The notes under the pieces: generated by a model
Seen by the model: only the letters and a program-made list of their open reading frames with translations
Told to the model about the DNA's origin: nothing
Database searches by the model: none
Part shown: in pieces, positions 1 to 9,725 of the stretch
Layout: the number at the start of each line of letters is the position of its first letter
Numbering within the stretch: the stretch's first letter is position 1
NCBI GenBank assembly: GCA_963555705.1
Contig: OY743181.1
Location: 30,446,513-30,510,512 of the forward strand
Length of the DNA: 64,000 nt
Reading direction: 5' to 3'
From: Ligustrum vulgare
Taxonomy: Eukaryota > Streptophyta > Magnoliopsida > Lamiales > Oleaceae
Made by a program: the position numbers and the translations under genes

Positions 1-62
1 AGCGACACAATTTTCTAAATATTAAAATAATTATTTATTTCATAAAAATCTTGGTCGCTACA
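1..62 (-). repeat. Start of the 3' LTR (cut by the window edge)
   Basis: Identical to 6787-6848. It begins TG on the minus strand directly after the purine tract; the rest of the LTR is outside the window. Confidence 0.8.
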
Positions 63-240
63 ATCTTACCTCCTTAAAATAATTTCGTCCTCGAAATTAA
101 ACTTACTTAATCTTATGATTTCTGAATACTTAATCAGAACTTCTTCTTATGTAGCATAATCGCTACCATATTTAACCCACTGGACTTTGACTAAATGCAT
201 CACTTTGTTTTCTTAAGAACATGGACTTTTCTATCAATAA
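63..240 (-). pseudogene. Integrase C-terminal / chromodomain remnant
   Basis: On the minus strand a frame reads KVQWVKYGSDYAT then a stop where the family has Trp, then EEVLIKYS. This matches the chromodomain core of plant chromovirus integrases, which has K-V-x-W-x2-hydrophilic then A-T-W-E and a Y-P/S-x-hydrophobic tail. The phrase FNFEDEI follows, encoded by the FxGRD/FEDE-type stretch that lies just upstream of the purine tract in this clade. The Trp-to-stop change and the missing upstream integrase make it a pseudogene. Its place next to the purine tract supports the element assignment and orientation. Confidence 0.6.
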
Positions 241-600
241 TAGACATATGTCTACTCATAAAATCTTCTGAATCAAAATGAAAATTCCCAATCGTATGTG
301 ATATTTCACCATATCTTGTAGTATTCATGTAACTTGTCACTTATCATCGTATCATGTGACCTCAAATATTCGTATATATCTCTAAAATTTCAACAAATCT
401 TTACTGATATATCATATCATAAAAATTTTTCCTTTCTTCTTATCATCGAATATTTCCAAAATAATCAAAGAATTACCTGAATATTCTCTCTACGTAATAT
501 ACCCAATAACATATCAACATAATATCATCAACTTATCATTCCAATATTTGTAACCCAAAAATTCATTAAACAAATATCTCCCAAACTAAGATTCTTTACT
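241..600. other. AT-rich retrotransposon interior, nothing recognised
   Basis: No frame of useful length and no motif I can name. Probably further decayed pol sequence of the carrier element. Confidence 0.4.
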
Positions 601-892
601 TAATTATCATCACATTTCCTGCAAAGTATTTCTTTCACTTGTATATACGTATGAATTCTGATTCAATACGGTACTCATTTTACTTTCCACGTATTATCAC
701 ACTATACCATGATTATTATTATTAAAACAAAATATCAGTACCCATAATCCAAGAAAATATTCCAAATCTCCAATCAAATCTCCTTTATCGATAAAGTAAA
801 CGGCGCATAAACTCTTGTTCCCTCTTTTCCATTAAAATAATCCTGCTCTTTCTTGCTGGACACAACATCACGCGGATTCACTCAGATCCTTA

Positions 893-906
893 ATGCTTTT
901 AAATAG
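893..906 (+). promoter_or_regulatory. TATA-like TTTTAAATAG upstream of the CRP-like ORF
   Basis: CTTTTAAATAG lies about 35 bases before the ATG at 939. The same place in the second copy keeps ATTTAAATAG, and a related CTTTAAATAG precedes the LOG ORF. It may be a TATA element or another shared leader signal; function is inferred from position and conservation only. Confidence 0.35.
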
Positions 907-938
907 TTCGTGATGGGAAGAGGTTGAATCATCAAACA

Positions 939-1490
939 ATGGATATCATCCTTTCTAACATTCGCAAGTATTATTCCAATCTTCCTATGAATGATCTGAG
1001 AAAGATCTATAGAATAAGGCTCGAAAGATTGAGGTTGCTAATGGCTCATGATATTCCAGAAGATGTTCGCTGGTTGATAGAAGCAAAGGTTCGACTATCT
1101 GGTGAATTACCATCAACATTTCCAAAGCACATGCCTGGTTTAGGCAAAAGCACGTTTGCAAAGAAACGAAGAGCAAAAAGACTGGGTGGTTGCTACAAAT
1201 GTGCTCGTTGGAACTGTAATACTCGTTGCAAATCAGTAGGATATTCTTCTACTAATCGGGATGATAAAATCGAATTCATAAAGGGTGGACTGAGTAAGGA
1301 GTCTTTGGATGATATTCGACTGACTCTTGAGACGCACCCAAGTGGATATGTGCAACGTGAACTTCTCTCCTTATACGCTCAGTTTAACGAGGACAAAAAT
1401 CGTTATAGTCTCCAAAATATAATAGCAAAAGATCCTGTTTGCCAGTCTGTTTTACAAAATGAGGCTTCTGGCAGTTCAGCAATGATATAA
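939..1490 (+). CDS. Cys-rich basic zinc-knuckle ORF, carlavirus NABP-like (183 aa, intact)
   Basis: Open reading frame of 183 codons. An in-frame TTG lies 5 codons upstream, but I choose the ATG at 939 because the second copy conserves ATGGATATC there. The N-terminal ~70 residues are helical-looking and charged. Residues ~70-90 read KSTFAKKRRAKRLGGCYKC: a Gly/Ser-Thr stretch, a Lys/Arg cluster that could be a nuclear signal, then a Cys-x2-Cys-x4-Cys-x3-Cys knuckle. This order (G-x-S-T, RRAK, L-x2-C-x2-C) recalls the cysteine-rich nucleic-acid-binding proteins at the 3' end of carlavirus genomes (Carla_C4 type), which bind RNA/DNA and can act in the nucleus. The protein is longer than those, with a ~85-residue C-terminal tail I do not recognise, so the family call is tentative. 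It precedes the LOG copy by 312 bases. An unrelated plant zinc-knuckle protein remains possible. Confidence 0.5.
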   Translation: MDIILSNIRKYYSNLPMNDLRKIYRIRLERLRLLMAHDIPEDVRWLIEAKVRLSGELPSTFPKHMPGLGKSTFAKKRRAKRLGGCYKCARWNCNTRCKSVGYSSTNRDDKIEFIKGGLSKESLDDIRLTLETHPSGYVQRELLSLYAQFNEDKNRYSLQNIIAKDPVCQSVLQNEASGSSAMI

Positions 1491-1802
1491 GGTAAATCTT
1501 TTAAAATATTTTGCTGCTTTCTTTCACGCGTTTTGGAAATAAAATATATTTTCCTTTCTCGAGTTTTGATAAAGCTGGAAATAAAATATTAAATCGCCGA
1601 AAGGTGACAGCCTCGATATGATAAAAATATTCAAAAGTGGGCTGATTTTGTCAAAAGTAAATCTTTACCTTTTTTTTTTTTTTTTTCAGAATCAATCAAA
1701 AACAGTAAATTTTTCCGGCTTTAAATAGCCAAACATATTTCATAGTTCAGGCATCCCAAAATCACATCTTCTTCGTAAGTTTTCCCTTCTTTACTATCAA
1801 AG
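1491..1802 (+). other. Conserved spacer between the CRP-like ORF and LOG
   Basis: Both cassette copies keep this spacer, including AAATCnCCGAAAGGTGA and GATTTTGTCAAAAGTAAATCTT. The first copy has ~30 bases extra after the first motif and a T run (1671-1686). CTTTAAATAG at ~1719-1729 lies ~75 bases before the LOG ATG. No ORF. Confidence 0.5.
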
Positions 1803-2455
1803 ATGGAAGCACCAAAACTTCGACAGATCAAAACTATTTGTGTATTTTGTGGATCAAAAGTAGGGAAAGGCTTCGGTTATCTAGAAGCGGCTGTAGATCT
1901 TGGAAAGAAACTGGGGGAAAAAGGTATCACTCTTGTATATGGGGGTGGTAGCAGTGGTCTAATGGGTTGTGTTTCCCAATCTGCTCTTGTAGAGAAATCA
2001 AAAGTAATCGGTGTCATACCTGTCCCTTTGGTAGATGTTGCAGGCAAACACGAGGGCATGAAGTTCAAACCTTATCCATCCATGAACGCATAACTTGTAT
2101 GCTATATGGTTCTGATGCCTTTATAGCCCTGCCCAGAGGTTTTGGTACCTTAGAAGAAATCTTTAACATTACCTCGTGGGCTCAACTAGATCTCCATACT
2201 AAGCCTATTGGGCTTCTGAATGTTAACAATTTCTTTGATGGTTTGTTAACCTTTCTTGATTATGCTGTGGAACAGGGATTCATCTCTCCATTTTCCAGAA
2301 GGCTTCTTATTTCTGCTCCTACTATTGATGAACTACTGGATAAGCTGCAGTCATATATCTCAATACAAGATCCAGCAGGAGTTAAGATAGATTGGTCGCA
2401 AGGAAGGGGAATCAAGCGAAAATGGAGTCCGGTTAATGTAAATTTAACTCTGTGA
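1803..2455 (+). pseudogene. LOG-like: LOG-type cytokinin riboside 5'-monophosphate phosphoribohydrolase, frameshifted intronless copy
   Basis: LOG enzymes release active cytokinin bases from their riboside monophosphates in the cytosol. From the ATG at 1803 the frame reads ICVFCGSKVGKG and VYGGGSSGLMG, the nucleotide-binding start of plant LOGs. It then runs out of frame near 2080 and stops at 2091-2093. The other frame carries on with SDAFIALPRGFGTLEE, WAQLDLHTKPIGLLNV and a C-terminus ending at 2455. The LOG signature PGGxGTxxE is present with Arg for the first Gly. The combined length is close to the family's usual ~215 residues. Plant LOG genes have several introns and this copy has none, so it came through RNA. 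A one-base-scale indel plus the signature change argue against activity here. The family call is firm. Confidence 0.85.
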
Positions 2456-2465
2456 ATCTTAGAAT

Positions 2466-2677
2466 AGGTGGGGGTAGAGTACGGAGTATTCTCACTCTCG
2501 AGACACCCCTCCATTTACTAGGATTTCCTTAATGTTTAAATCTTGTGTGTACCTCAAAGGTTCCAGGTGGTAGATTACGGAGTATTCTTACTCTCGAAAC
2601 ACACCTCTTTGAAGGTTTCTTTATTTCCTCAAAAGATCAGAGGTGGTAGGATACGGCTACTCCGGAAACACATCTCT
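2466..2677 (+). repeat. Three hairpin-forming repeats downstream of LOG
   Basis: Units at 2466-2512, 2565-2607 and 2638-2677. Each runs from AGGTGG through a TACGGAGTA / TACTC inner stem with a short TTCT loop to a closing CACACCTC or variant. Outer arms differ between units and between the two cassette copies, but pairing is largely kept: for example AGGTGG with CACACCT in several units, and a G-run facing a C-run in the first unit here. All three recur in the second copy. Likely RNA structures in the 3' untranslated part of the cassette transcript; role unknown. Confidence 0.6.
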
Positions 2678-2699
2678 CATTTTGAGGATCTTTCCATGT

Positions 2700-3851
2700 T
2701 TTTCTCTTATGCTTTCATGTGTTTCATGTATTTCCTTTCCAGTGTGACTCTTGTGTGTTCTCCTTATGAGAAAATAATAAAATCTCTGCTATCATCTACT
2801 AAATCTCGTTTGTGATGTAAATGATCTTGCATGTCTAACCTTAATTCCTTTAGTGGATGCTTATCATATCATGCTCTTAATTCCAAATGATAAAATTCTG
2901 GATAGAGTCTCCCTTGTAATTTGGACTTATCCCAAACCATAAGCATACTTCATAACCAACAATAACAAATAACTCCACATTTATCCACAACGATCTAAAA
3001 TATTGAAAACGATTCCAACACTTCAATATCATCAAAATATCCCATAATTCAATTCATAATTCCTCAACATAACAATTTCAAATCATATTTTTCAATATCA
3101 CAATATCACTTCCTTCCATACCTTAATGGCTCAAAAGATTACTCATACTTATAAATATATACCATAAATCATATTCCCAAAATATTCATAAGGCCAAACT
3201 TCATAATAAATTTCTCTTCAAAATAGAGGAAATAATTCACTTACTCAACATAATATCCATTACTTAATTCTCAATAAAATCATATCACTTATAATCTTAA
3301 CATCTTATCACAACTTCATAACTGGCTTGCTATTTCTCGTTTAATCTAAATGATAGATAATCTGAACATATAATCAAATCCTTTCCGTTGACTTCTCATA
3401 CTTAGTGCCATGTCTAAAATCAATTATGTAAAGTCCATCTAGGGTTCATCATTTCTAACTCGAGGACAAAAATTATTTAAAAATCATTCTTAAATCATAT
3501 TATTCCCATTATGCTCAACACTCGTTTTCTTTCTTAAAAAAAATTTCTCATAATCATACATTAAAGCATATAAGTTATGACAAAGCATAACAACATCATT
3601 ATTTTCGAAGAAATACATTCTTATTTCTCATAAATCATAAGTATCCGAAATACTCTTCATTCTTTCTCATAAATCAATAAAATGAGTATTCGAAATACTG
3701 AAATAACTTTAAACATCATAAACTTCTTTACCTCGGAGTTGGTGGAACGAATGATGGCAGTGGCAATCTTCATCAATAAAAATCTTAAAATGGAAAATAT
3801 TTCTTGAAAATTCTTTTTGAAAATTTTACCAGTCTACAGAAACGCAGACTA
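2700..3851. other. AT-rich retrotransposon interior, no gene
   Basis: No coding frame I can support. Contains scattered CATAAATC- and AATATC-rich text and a CTCGAGGACAAAAATTATTT piece resembling the pre-purine-tract sequence at the left end. Probably decayed gag-pol leader of the carrier. Confidence 0.4.
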
Positions 3852-3863
3852 GCTCTGATACCA
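3852..3863 (-). promoter_or_regulatory. Primer-binding site, initiator-Met tRNA
   Basis: The minus strand reads TGGTATCAGAGC, complementary to the 3' end of the initiator-Met tRNA, three bases inside the end of the 5' LTR. Confidence 0.8.
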
Positions 3864-4499
3864 ACTTGAAGCGCCCCGAGTTCCGTATACCCGATTCACT
3901 ACGTCATTTTCTGTCTAAATTTTTCGAATAATATTTTTGCGGAAGAAATAATTGAAATTCATTTTTGGCAACATTAAATAAACTGTAATGGCCGATAAAA
4001 TTGAAACATTTATGAAACCATTTGAAATAGTAATTCGAACCATTAATTTTGTAAAGAAATTAACAATGTCATAATTTCTCAAATAAATGAACTTCTCTAA
4101 ATTATTCGATTGTTTGGAAAATACGGAAACCATTAACGTCAAACTTTCAACTGTTTAACGATTATTGCCACCATCATTCATCGCTCGCCACCGTCTCCGA
4201 AATCTGCAAAACTGTTAAAAAGTAGGGTGAGTATTTCATGGGGGAAATACTCAGTAGACTCATCGCAAATTAATTTAATTTATAAGATGATTAAACACAT
4301 AAATCCCGGCTCTTTATAAAATGGGCATTGATAGAGCTTCTTTATAAAACGGCTCTTGATAAAACTCATATTGTGCATTACAGCACGGGACATATTTTGC
4401 AAATCATAGGCTCTTTGAAAATAGCTCTTTGAAAACAGCTCTTTGAAAACCATATACTTATAAAAACATTTTAATTATGCCAAGCATAATTTCTTTTGA

Positions 4500-4870
4500 A
4501 AGCATAACATAAGATAAGATTGAAATCCTCATAAACATAGGGAGACACAAGAACTTTACCGAACTTAGGTGGCAAGAATTCTTATGCAGTAAAATCATAA
4601 TAACAGTAAGATCATAATAACAGTAAGATCATAATAACAGTAAGTATACCAAAACATAATTCATGAAATTCATAGGGATCATTTCCATCATAACATAAGA
4701 TAGGATCGAAATCCTCATAAACATATGCGACAGGAATTTTACCGAACTTAGGTGGTAAATCCTCATAAACATATGGAAAGACAGGAATTTTACCGAACTT
4801 AGGTGGTAAATCCTCATAAACTTATGGAGACACAAGAATTTTACCGAACTTAGGTGGTAAGAATTCTTAT
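4500..4870. repeat. Minisatellite within the LTR
   Basis: Four imperfect copies of AATCCTCATAAACATA ... TTTTACCGAACTTAGGTGG with period ~55-70, with three copies of a 19-base ATCATAATAACAGTAAG unit between the first two. Confidence 0.8.
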
Positions 4871-5184
4871 GTGCATAGCAATGATCCAAAACATATAAAA
4901 CATTATCGTAAAAACATAGGGTATACTTACTTTTCATAAAAACATAAGGTATATTTACCTTTCATAAAACATACTTAATTTTCTTGAAAATTGACTTTCA
5001 CAAGTCACATGACATTTATATGAAATCATAATTTAAATCAATTAATAAGTGCGAGTCTACCTCAAATCCGACGAGTGCAAAGTTGAGCGGGAATGACTTC
5101 AATTTCTTTAAATTCTCCGTACGCTTCGTCTTAGCCAATAAGTCACTTTAGTATATCGAATATATAGTTCAAAATGATAAATTA

Positions 5185-5480
5185 TAATTTGAGGACTAAA
5201 ATTTATGTTTTGAAAGTTGAGGGACTAAAATGAATACTTTTGAAAATTGAAGGACTAAAATAATAACTTTCGAAAGATGAGGGACCAAATTGGATATTTT
5301 GAAAGTTGAGGGACTAAAATGAATACTTTTAAAACTTGGGCTTAAAAGTAAATCAACAGTGACTGAAATAATAGATTTTGAAAATGAAAGGGCTGATTAA
5401 AACTCATTTAAAACTTTGGGGCTGAAATGGATAACTTAAAAAAAGTTGGGGACTGATTTGAAAACCTTTTAAAACTTGGG
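5185..5480. repeat. Short-period GGGACTAAAATGAATACTTT-like units
   Basis: At least seven diverged units of a 30-35 base motif (gap, TTGAGGGACTAAA, then ATGAATACTTT or variant). Similar text appears in LTRs elsewhere in this window (37480-37610, 46180-46310, 49365-49500, 56155-56310). Confidence 0.65.
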
Positions 5481-6848
5481 GGACCAAGCTGCAAATTTTG
5501 AAAATTAATATATCAGATCTTTCCCCTCTCTCTCTTACCATTCTCTCACTCACGACCTAACCCTCTCTCACTCGCGATCGGAAAGACGGAAGAAGGTCAC
5601 TGTCCGACGGAGTTGCCAGCGAATACTCCGGCGCAGGTGCGGCGAACTGCGGGAGGGGTGGTAGACTAAGTTTTTATGCGGTTTAGGTGCGAGATATAGC
5701 TAAACCGAGGCTTGGAGTTCGCGATTGGGTTTTGAGATTCCGGCGAAGGGAGCAGCGCTTGAGGTAAGTAACTGGTTTACGTTAAATCCTGGGTTTTTGG
5801 TTTGGATTTTGAGTGTTTGATTTATGATAGTGGGCAGAGTTTTGTGGTTGGACTGCGGTGTGGTGGTTGGGTGATTTCTTGAATTGAGGGCAGTGGACTG
5901 GTGATATTCATGATGCCGTCGAGGTTTGGTTGTGGCTGCGAAGGGTTGTAAGCGGTGAATTGATTTGATTGTGGTGATTGCTTCCGGTGGAGGTTCTGGT
6001 ATTGGGGGGGAAATTCTTGGTCGTGATGATGATTGGTGATGATGAAATGTGGTGATGCAGTGACAGTGTGAATTGTGATGAAGGAGGGCTGAAGCAGATA
6101 GTGGAATTTGGCAGCTTGATGGCCGTGACTGTGGAGCTGAAATGGTTGCAGATTGGGATTTGAGTTGGGTTGGCTGCAGTGAAGTAATATGATTCAGGTT
6201 GTTATGGTGATTGCAAAAATTGGGGATTGAAGTATTGTTGCTTGACATTAGAGCTGCTGGTGGTGGAGGAGGACTGATGATGCTTGGTTGTCTAGCTGCA
6301 GAAAAGGAACTGCAGTGTTTGGTGGTGAAAGTGATGAGTGCTAAGTTGATAGCTGTATATGGAGGTGAATATATTGTGTTTGTGATCATGTGTTGTGATG
6401 ATAATGGAGAATATAATCATTATGTTCTTGCAACATAATGAATACATACGGGTGGTGGAGTTAGTGGGGAATAAAATCATTGAATGGAATAATTATAATT
6501 TGGTTTAATATGATATGGATTTGGTGTAAAGAGAAAAGAAAGGAGGAGAAAACGTGGGGGATGAAATCAACTAAAAGTTTAACTATCTTTGATCAAGAAA
6601 CGTTTTTAAAACAGATATATTTTTGACTGAAAAATACATTTTGAAAATAATACTTTGAATAAATAATTAAAATAATATAATTTTAGAAATTCGGATTTTA
6701 ATTTAAAATCGAACAAATTCGATATTTCTTGACTTGGCTAGATGAATCCGTCGTGGCGTTAATTTCAAAACAATGAGTGAAATAGTAGCGACACAATTTT
6801 CTAAATATTAAAATAATTATTTATTTCATAAAAATCTTGGTCGCTACA

Positions 6849-8300
6849 GGAGCAGCCTAGGCACTAACAAAGAAGCAGCCACGGTTCTTCCAATTTTCAT
6901 TAGAAAAGTTTGATTTCTGTGTAGTTATTTTTTAAAAGTTTTTTATTTTGATTTGCAATGTTTATGAGTGGCTAATTTTAACATTCCAGCACAAGGATAT
7001 TCAAAGTTTTGATTCACCAAGAATTGTAAGATCTAATTAAATTTATTGTTCTTTTATTCATTCTCTATTTATATATCTTTTGTTCGTGTATTAAGTTATT
7101 ATTTTGATTGAATAATATAAAGTGCACATTGTTTAAATGGTCAAAATGATACTAGCCAATTATGAATCTAAATTCGTAATTGTTTAGATTTTTTAATATA
7201 AGTGGCAAATAACATAGTTGATTATAGATAGATTTTCGGTTCATGTTATGAAGATATATAACTTAACTTAAATGAACCATGTGTGTGTATTTGTTGGTTA
7301 GAATTGGTAGCATCTCTAGATATTAATGATGTTGGTAAATTAAATCCTAGGATCGTATCTAGGGTTGTTTATTGATTAGGAAAATAATCAACGAGCGTCT
7401 CTTGATTATCGAGATAGTAAGGAGAGATAGGTTGTTAGATCGTATCAATAGCCATAACCAATTTAGAGAAGAGTGACTGATTATTTTTGCATCCATGATC
7501 AATTCAATGAGTTAATACTAAGATTATACCTTGGGTTGGATATTTGTTTAATTTGATATTTTCATCACTTTAATTTCATGCTATTGTTTATTTATTTGAC
7601 ACTAGAAATTCAAAACTATCCCCCTTTTAATTTACTGTTTTAATTTTCTCAAAGAATTAAATCTAACCAATCTCCGTAAATTCGATATTGCTCATCACTA
7701 TAACAATTTATTTATTTTTGAGCAAGATATTATTATTTGTTGGATTCGACATCCATCACTGGGCAACATTATCAAAATAGAAGCAATTGACAAAAACAAA
7801 AGTAGTGCAACAAATAGATTGAAAAATTGTTTCGAGATGTAATGTGGCATAATTGATTTAATAAAAAAGTAGGAAAAAGAAAAAACATGCAGACAAGAAG
7901 CAAATTGCCTAGAAGAAATAAATATAGTTCTTGGAATGTGAAAAATATCATGAGCAAAATGAAATATTGAATTTCATACATCTCCTTCAATTACCATAAT
8001 CATCACCACCGATATCTTTGATAAGTTAGTACAAGCAAAAGATATCCCTTTTGAAGACTCATATGACCAGCAGATTTGTAATGTCCGCATGCAACTTCTA
8101 TTTGAAAATGATGTTCTATAATTAGCAAATCACTGATATAAAGAGGGAATGTTATTCACTAGAAAATAGAATACTCACTGAACTTTTTAGAGGCAGCAAG
8201 AAAAGCAAATGATTTCATGTTTGGAAGTAGAGCTTCAAGTCACTTGTGTAGGATTGACCAAAGATAATATTTCTTTGTGCACAATATTTTTGGTGCATTT
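6849..8300. other. AT-rich sequence, no gene recognised
   Basis: No supported ORF. The part at ~7320-7700 (TAGGATCGTATCTAGGGTTG, later CTCCGTAAATTCGATATTG) has the flavour of the 3' half of a gypsy LTR, but I could not fix its ends. A (GT)n microsatellite with a T run lies at 8304-8331. The 3' terminus of the minus-strand Helitron should be in this stretch; I could not identify the hairpin and CTRR end. Confidence 0.35.
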
Positions 8301-8301
8301 T

Positions 8302-9725
8302 TTATGTGTGTGTGTGTGTGTGTTTTTTTTTCTTTGTCTCATTTGGCCTTATAAGTACTTTTATACATTGACTTGTTTTGTCTCTAGATAGAGCAACATA
8401 TAGTTGTCCATGTGAGAACACGGGTTCGGGCAAATATAATCCAACAAAATCGAGAGTTTGCCCTTGTGCTTTATTTATACTCATTACAAAGCATGCTCGA
8501 ATTGGAAATTGAGTTCTCTTGAATCGAAATGGATTTGTATCACTTTCAAGAGGTATAAAAGGTATGCGAGGCAAAAAAAACTCTATTTCCTTTGTATTCT
8601 CCAATTGCAATTTCAGCATCAATTAGATTGCGATGAAATTTCTTACATATAAGTCTAGTACCATTGCATAGACCTTCGGACGAATTTACATTTCGTAATA
8701 GAATGACAGGATAATTTGGTTTCAACAATAATTCATGTGGTGGCATGCCATTTGGAGTCAACATATTCAATACATCTTCTTCTAGAGTTTGTTCACTTGA
8801 ATCGATTGGTTCATCAAAGCTATAATATCGAAAACAATCACCTCCAAAACGTTCCATTAACATTGTATTTAAAAAATCAACATGTTCGTTTTTTGGGCTT
8901 AAAATCACTCTATTGATCATAGCTTCAATATTGTTTGAGTATTTATCTAAATCAGGGAACACTATCTATCAATTTTCAATGGAATTTGCTCATTATCATA
9001 AGGAAGAATCATGTCTGATGAAAGTTGAATCATGTTACAAGCATATAATTTCTTAGTGCCGTTTCCTATTCGCAATAGATAATCACAAAATATTGAGCTC
9101 TAATATGTTGAACCAAATTTATTTTGTGAAATGTTGGCCACAAATACGAGTGCACAAATGTTGCGTTCATTATGTCTTCTTTCTGATCTTTTGGGACAAC
9201 GGGTAAAATTTGACGAAAATCACCTCCAAAGATAATAACGTTTCCATCAAATAGTAATTTAGAATCAGTTATATCTTGCAACATTCTATCCAAAGATTCA
9301 ATAGCATATTTTATTTATCATTGGTGTCTCATCCCAAATTATTAATCGTGTCATTTGAAATAAATCAGCTAATAGCAATAGCAAGGCAGTTTTTTTCTTC
9401 AAAAATGACTTTATGTTGTACCAGATTATTCTCAGCTAATCACTAATGGCTATATGTTGTACCAGATTATTCTCAGCTGATCACTAACAGCTATAGCAAG
9501 GCAATTTTTTTCTTCAAAAATGATTTTATGTTGTACCAGATGATAGTTATATATTGTTTATCCAAAGGGCTGTAATAATTCATTCAACTCATGCAATGTC
9601 TTTGTTTTTGCTGATTCTATACACGTGCCATGATGTATATAATCTTGAACCATGTACTGTTCAAAGTTTTACCACAACTTTTTTGGATCACGTGGATCAC
9701 ATGAAGTTAAAATTGTAGCAAAAAG
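8302..9725 (-). pseudogene. Helitron RepHel, helicase part (C-terminal half), broken
   Basis: Pif1-type helicase of a Helitron rolling-circle transposon. Reading on the minus strand from 9725: LRQLFATIL, then IIWDETPM (Walker B-like, ~9350-9320), FGGDFRQILPVVPK (9233-9190), NGTRLICKKF, SINKAQGQTLDFVGLYLP and FSHGQLYVALSR at the C-terminus (8480-8380). These are the Helitron helicase motifs in the right order, but with frameshifts at ~9300, ~9060 and ~8550-8620 and a repeated insertion at ~9370-9545. The N-terminal half continues at 17662 beyond the inserted hAT. Confidence 0.85.
9370..9545. repeat. Tandem duplication inside the Helitron helicase
   Basis: ATGTTGTACCAGATTATTCT with CAGCTnATCACTAA follows itself, and the TATAGCAAGGCA...TTCTTCAAAAATGA context is repeated as well. 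Period ~50-115 bases. Adds to the disruption of the helicase frame. Confidence 0.65.

Larger units (their letters stand above)
600..2690 (+). other. Captured two-ORF cassette, copy 1 (CRP-like ORF + LOG + hairpin repeats)
   Basis: About 2.1 kb that aligns by eye, with internal gaps, to the reverse complement of 12670-13930. The shared order is an upstream leader, an ORF starting ATGGATATC, a spacer with an AAATCnCCGAAAGGTGA motif, a LOG coding region, and three hairpin-forming repeats. Here it lies inside a minus-strand gypsy element, antisense to it; the other copy lies inside a plus-strand Copia element and is antisense there too. The shared length fixes the cassette limits only roughly: homology fades near 600 and near 2690. 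I infer that it moved as a unit or arrived from one common source. Confidence 0.65.
1..6848 (-). mobile_element. Non-autonomous Tekay-like (chromovirus) LTR retrotransposon with captured cassette
   Basis: Bases 1-62 recur exactly at 6787-6848. Read on the minus strand this shared piece begins TGTAGCGACC, an LTR start. Order on the minus strand: 5' LTR (6848-3867), a primer-binding site matching the initiator-Met tRNA 3' end (TGGTATCAGAGC, 3863-3852), interior, a purine tract (AAGGAGGTAAGATTG, ~77-63), then the first 62 bases of the 3' LTR running off the window. A chromodomain remnant beside the purine tract points to the Tekay/Del chromovirus clade. The interior is only ~3.8 kb, lacks gag, RT and most of integrase, and holds a plus-strand (antisense) two-ORF cassette. 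The left TSD lies outside the window and could not be checked. Confidence 0.75.
3867..6848 (-). repeat. 5' LTR of the Tekay-like element (~2.98 kb)
   Basis: On the minus strand it begins TGTAGCGACC and ends CGCTTCA, three bases before the primer-binding site. The length fits the long LTRs of the Tekay/Del clade. It contains a minisatellite (4500-4870) and a run of GGGACTAAAATGAAT-type units (5185-5480). A purine/pyrimidine-skewed stretch (5700-6400) holds only low-complexity frames that I do not count as genes. Confidence 0.75.

Noticed and set aside
1803..2455. Functional host LOG gene
   Set aside because: No introns, frameshift near 2080, altered signature, and location inside a retrotransposon.
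5700..6389. 229-codon open frame on the minus strand in the gypsy 5' LTR
   Set aside because: Low-complexity Pro/Ser/His/Thr text created by a GGTGGT/GATGG-rich plus strand; no domain, and it lies in an LTR.
8304..8331. (GT)n run as a structural or regulatory element
   Set aside because: Ordinary microsatellite with a T run, directly after the end of the Helitron helicase.
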